From: JBDTNK01 sp039933775 | GTDB lineage: Bacteria > Chloroflexota > Limnocylindria > QHBO01 | NCBI GenBank assembly: GCA_039933775.1 | Contig: JBDTNK010000092.1 | Location: 1 to 6,749 of the forward strand | Length of the DNA stretch: 6,749 bases | Reading direction: 5' to 3' | Shown: piece after piece, positions 4,878 to 6,749 of the stretch | Layout of the letters: each line of letters opens with the position of its first letter | Numbering within the stretch: the first letter of the stretch is position 1 | The notes under the pieces: model-generated | Told to the model about the DNA's origin: nothing | Databases searched by the model: none | The model's input: only the letters and a program-made list of their open reading frames with translations | Translations under genes and position numbers: made by a program

Positions 4878-6044
4878 CTACTCCCCCCCGGCGAGCTGCC
4901 AGGACTTGCCCTCGGTGGCGATCGCCGGGGCAATGACCATCGGCACGTCGTGCATCTCGCGGATCGTGCGCGCTCCGAGCGCGGCCATCGACTGGCGCAG
5001 CGCGCCGACGAGGTTCTGCGTGCCGTGCGTCGTGGTCGACGGACCGAAGAGGATCTGCTCCAGCGGCAGGCGCTCCCCGATGCGGATCCGCGTCCCGCGC
5101 GGCAGCGTCGGTGACGGCGCCGCCATGCCCCAGTTGAAGCCGCGTCCCGGAGCCTCGAGGGCCGCTGCGAACGGGGAGCCGAGCATCACCGCATCGGCGC
5201 CCGAGGCGATCGCCTTGGCGATATCACCGCCGGTCTTCATGCCGCCATCGGTGACGACCGGGACGTAGCGACCGGTCTCGGCGGCAAAGCGATCACGCGC
5301 TGCCGCGACCTCGAGCGTCGCGGAGACCTGCGGCACCCCGATCCCGAGAACCTCGCGCGTGGTGCACGCCGCGCCGGGCCCGACGCCGACCAGCACCGCG
5401 GCGGCGCCCTGGTGCATGAGCTGGTACGCCGCCTCGCCGCTGACCGTGTTGCCGACCAGGACCGGGATCCGCAGGCCGCCGGCGAGATCGGCCAGCGAGA
5501 GCACGCGTCCAGAGGTCGAGATGTGGCGCGCCGAGCTCACCTGGGACTGGACGAGGAAGAGGTCCGCGCCGGCATCGGCGGCCACCTCGGCGTGATGCCA
5601 GGCCGCCGCCGGCGTCGTCGAAACCGCGGCGATGCCGCCGCTGATCTTGATGCCGCGGATGACGGCAGCGATGAGATCGTCGCGCACCGGCGCCGCGTAG
5701 GCCTCGGTCAGTAGCTGCGCCGCCTGCTGCGCGCTCTCGGCCGCGGCGACGCGCTCGATGATCGGCGACGCGTCCTCGTAGCGGGTGTAGAGGCCCTCGA
5801 GGTTGACGAATGCAACGCCCCCGGCGCGGCTCATCCGGGCCGCGAAGGAGACATCGGCCACCGCGTCCATGGCCGCGGCCAGGAAGGGAATCTCGAAGTG
5901 CAGCCCCCCGATATCGGTCGAGATGTCGACCTCGGAGGGATCGGCCGTCACCTCGCCGGGCACGAGCGCGACCTCCTCGAAGCCGTACGCGCGCCGCAGC
6001 CGGGACTCCACCGCGTCCCGCACGGCGCCTGGCTGCTCGATCAA
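4878..6044 (-). CDS. guaB3: GuaB3 family IMP dehydrogenase-related protein
   Basis: This 388-residue protein has an IMPDH/GMPR-type TIM barrel without CBS domains. The amino end LRRAYGFEEVALVPG (16-30) is typical of GuaB3. The catalytic loop is GPGAACTTREVLGIGVPQ with Cys227, the phosphate site follows TDGGMKTGGDIAKA (265-278, Asp266), then MLGSPFAAALEAPGRGFNWG and the GuaB3 flap LPRGTRIRIG. The end is LVGALRQSMAALGA and VIAPAI. The Arg-Tyr pair of true IMP dehydrogenases is not visible in the flap. I recall a cyanobacterial GuaB3 being reported as a GMP reductase (GMP to IMP), so that direction is possible here. TTG at 6044 was chosen because GAGGAGG lies 5 nt upstream; the frame is open further up, but that stretch looks non-coding. 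It points the same way as guaA, 3.65 kb away, and has a structured leader. Confidence 0.92.
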   Translation of the reverse strand: MIEQPGAVRDAVESRLRRAYGFEEVALVPGEVTADPSEVDISTDIGGLHFEIPFLAAAMDAVADVSFAARMSRAGGVAFVNLEGLYTRYEDASPIIERVAAAESAQQAAQLLTEAYAAPVRDDLIAAVIRGIKISGGIAAVSTTPAAAWHHAEVAADAGADLFLVQSQVSSARHISTSGRVLSLADLAGGLRIPVLVGNTVSGEAAYQLMHQGAAAVLVGVGPGAACTTREVLGIGVPQVSATLEVAAARDRFAAETGRYVPVVTDGGMKTGGDIAKAIASGADAVMLGSPFAAALEAPGRGFNWGMAAPSPTLPRGTRIRIGERLPLEQILFGPSTTTHGTQNLVGALRQSMAALGARTIREMHDVPMVIAPAIATEGKSWQLAGGE

Positions 6045-6054
6045 TCGATCCTCC

Positions 6055-6067
6055 TCGCGCGTCGCGA
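6055..6067 (-). repeat. Small hairpin flanking the guaB3 ribosome-binding site
   Basis: In the guaB3 leader TCGCG-ACG-CGCGA can form a 5-bp stem that ends within the GAGGAGG ribosome-binding site. Its CGCGC could alternatively pair with the GCGCG of the larger leader hairpin upstream (6077-6106). Confidence 0.4.
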
Positions 6068-6076
6068 ATACAGAAA

Positions 6077-6106
6077 CGCCCGCGCTCGGCACATGCCGCG
6101 CGGGCG
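6077..6106 (-). promoter_or_regulatory. Strong hairpin in the guaB3 leader (attenuator or terminator candidate)
   Basis: CGCCCGCGC and GCGCGGGCG form perfect 9-bp arms. Inside, GGC-ATGT-GCC adds three pairs after a 2-nt bulge. Reading toward guaB3 the stem is followed by TTTCTGTATT, a weak U-rich run, about 33 nt before the TTG start. It lies downstream of the candidate -10 at 6173, so it would be in the mRNA leader. It could be an attenuator, a leftover intrinsic terminator or an mRNA-stabilising stem. Confidence 0.55.
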
Positions 6107-6172
6107 ATGGATGTGATGGCGGTGGGAGACGGCTCGAATCGGGTTCACGCAGAGCTCTTCGGCGTTTCGTCG

Positions 6173-6178
6173 AGTATA
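6173..6178 (-). promoter_or_regulatory. Candidate guaB3 -10 box
   Basis: TATACT on the minus strand matches the -10 consensus at 5 of 6 positions in an otherwise GC-rich stretch. It would start transcription near 6166 and give a leader of about 120 nt containing the two hairpins. No good -35 is visible 16-18 bp upstream. Confidence 0.45.
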
Positions 6179-6210
6179 CCGATGCCTCCGTCTGAGCGAT
6201 GGCGCCCGGC

Positions 6211-6277
6211 GCGCATTCGGGGCGCATTCCGGGACGCGCATTCCGGGACGCGGACTCCCGGGATAGACTCCCGGAAC
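6211..6277. repeat. 14-bp tandem repeat, about five copies
   Basis: The unit GCGCATTCCGGGAC occurs twice exactly (6222-6235 and 6236-6249). A shortened copy GCGCATTCGGG (6211-6221) precedes them. Two diverged copies follow: GCGGACTCCCGGGA (6250-6263) and TAGACTCCCGGAAC (6264-6277). The array sits just upstream of the candidate guaB3 promoter. It could be a multi-site operator or simple slippage. Confidence 0.75.
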
Positions 6278-6330
6278 GCCGTTGATTCAGATGGGTGCAT
6301 CGGATCGCGTATCGAGGCGGCGTCTTGCGC

Positions 6331-6401
6331 GATTTGAACCACCCAGGTTGACTCACGCCGCGCATCTGGGCAGTCATCGGTGTGATCTGAACCATCCAGG
6401 T
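6331..6401. repeat. 18-bp direct repeat pair
   Basis: GATTTGAACCACCCAGGT (6331-6348) and GATCTGAACCATCCAGGT (6384-6401) match at 16 of 18 positions and start 53 bp apart. Both differences are C/T changes. Role unknown; possibly copies of a dispersed repeat or paired binding sites. Confidence 0.65.
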
Positions 6402-6586
6402 GAATGAGGCGGGGCGACGGCGTGGATTCCGGCACGCGGACCTGCGAATGCCAACGACGCTGGCCTATGGACGATCGAACGCCTGGATCGGCTGGTTCCT
6501 CGGTCGACTCGCCAGCCTGAGTGGCGGTACGACGAATCTATCGTCCTTCCTTCGCCAATCGGCCAGCGTGGCTAGCGGACCCTCGG
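6402..6586. other. Intergenic stretch with no recognised gene
   Basis: This is part of the 611-bp gene-free region between guaB3 and the partial gene at the right edge. Short open frames exist on both strands, but none has a ribosome-binding site or a recognisable family. Two weak inverted repeats are visible: GGCTGG (6490-6495) with CCAGCC (6512-6517), and CGCCA (6510-6514) with TGGCG (6522-6526). Confidence 0.5.
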
Positions 6587-6639
6587 CCCGCAGGCCCCAC
6601 CACCCCACGAGCGAACGAGCCCCATGAGCCCACGACCCC
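6587..6639 (-). other. G-rich tract with G-quadruplex potential
   Basis: The minus strand has six runs of 3-4 G, seen as C-runs at 6587-6589, 6595-6598, 6603-6606, 6620-6623, 6629-6631 and 6636-6639. The loops are 5, 4, 13, 5 and 4 nt. It lies immediately downstream of the partial gene and overlaps the terminal hairpin. Confidence 0.4.
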
Positions 6640-6655
6640 ACAAGCACGTCGTGGG
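6629..6655 (-). terminator. Hairpin immediately after the stop of the partial gene
   Basis: CCCACGAC (6629-6636) and GTCGTGGG (6648-6655) are perfect 8-bp arms with an 11-nt loop, directly adjoining the TGA stop of the partial gene. No U-tract follows, so it may act as a mRNA 3-prime-end stabiliser or a non-canonical terminator rather than a classic intrinsic terminator. Confidence 0.45.
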
Positions 6656-6749
6656 TCAGGCGAGCTCGACGCCGGCCGCACGCGCGTCCTCGGCCAACGT
6701 CTCGAGTGCGGCATCGTCTTCGGCCGATTCCTGCAGCAGACCGATCACC
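6656..6749 (-). CDS. C-terminal 30 residues of an unidentified protein (partial)
   Basis: A minus-strand frame enters from the right edge and ends at TGA (6656-6658). The end reads VIGLLQESAEDDAALETLA, then EDARAAGVELA. It has codon-like GC bias in third positions and an acidic, probably helical character. A hairpin follows the stop at once, which supports a real gene end. I do not recognise the family. It points the same way as guaB3, about 610 bp upstream of it, with guaB3 probably having its own promoter. Confidence 0.6.
   Translation of the reverse strand, partial: VIGLLQESAEDDAALETLAEDARAAGVELA

Noticed and set aside
6045..6180. Known purine or other riboswitch in the guaB3 leader
   Set aside because: No recognisable conserved core was seen; only hairpins are supported.
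6325..6345. tRNA T-arm-like GGTTCAAATC (minus strand), and CTCGAATC near 6133 (plus strand)
   Set aside because: No pairing T-stem, acceptor stem or anticodon arm could be built around either.
6045..6395. N-terminal extension of GuaB3 to an ATG at 6395
   Set aside because: It runs through tandem repeats, a hairpin and a promoter-like box, looks low-complexity, and TTG at 6044 has a strong ribosome-binding site matching family length.
6465..6647. Minus-strand 60-codon and overlapping plus-strand 75-codon (6400-6627) open frames
   Set aside because: No ribosome-binding site, no recognisable motifs, and both cross the G-rich tract.

Overview
This is a GC-rich bacterial fragment with tightly packed genes. 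The likely source is an uncultured soil or water bacterium of the Chloroflexota (possibly the Limnocylindria/Ellin6529 group) or an actinobacterium. That placement is an inference from four things: high GC, three confident TTG starts behind strong Shine-Dalgarno sites, a GuaB3-type IMP dehydrogenase-related protein, and the remnant of a winged-helix (HTH_42) gene. No rRNA, tRNA, CRISPR array or transposase was found.

Layout, left to right. guaA (GMP synthase) runs leftward off the left edge (1-1229, minus). It is divergent, across 51 bp, from a standalone GyrI-like/AraC-effector-domain gene (1281-1763, plus). That gene converges, with a 1-bp gap, on a type II toxin-antitoxin pair: a Phd/YefM-type antitoxin (2166-2432) and a PIN/VapC toxin (1765-2169), both minus, overlapping at ATGA. 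Upstream on the same strand is an AAA_14/DUF4143 ATPase (2480-3691). Next comes a SnoaL-like/NTF2-fold protein (3750-4127), preceded by a truncated, frameshifted tail of a winged-helix DNA-binding protein (about 4144-4296). An OsmC-family peroxidase (4413-4865, plus) converges on guaB3 (4878-6044, minus). The right end is about 610 bp of intergenic DNA carrying a structured guaB3 leader, a promoter candidate, a 14-bp tandem repeat and an 18-bp direct repeat pair. It ends with a hairpin and a G-rich tract just downstream of an unidentified partial gene (6656 to the right edge, minus).

Functionally there are two layers. The core layer is guanine-nucleotide metabolism: guaB3 and guaA point the same way but are separated by 3.65 kb. 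The accessory layer fills that gap with stress or defence-type cargo: toxin-antitoxin, DUF4143 ATPase, OsmC, effector-binding domain, SnoaL and a gene remnant. The two layers also differ in how genes start. guaA, guaB3 and osmC use TTG behind strong ribosome-binding sites. The antitoxin and ATPase genes use ATG without one, each with a TAnnnT-type -10 element exactly 6 nt before the ATG, as expected for leaderless transcripts. No clearly new multi-gene system is demonstrated. The best leads are the guaB3 leader and upstream repeats, the palindrome at the ATPase promoter with the ATPase's degenerate nuclease motif, and the decayed winged-helix gene. All alignments and family calls were made by eye.
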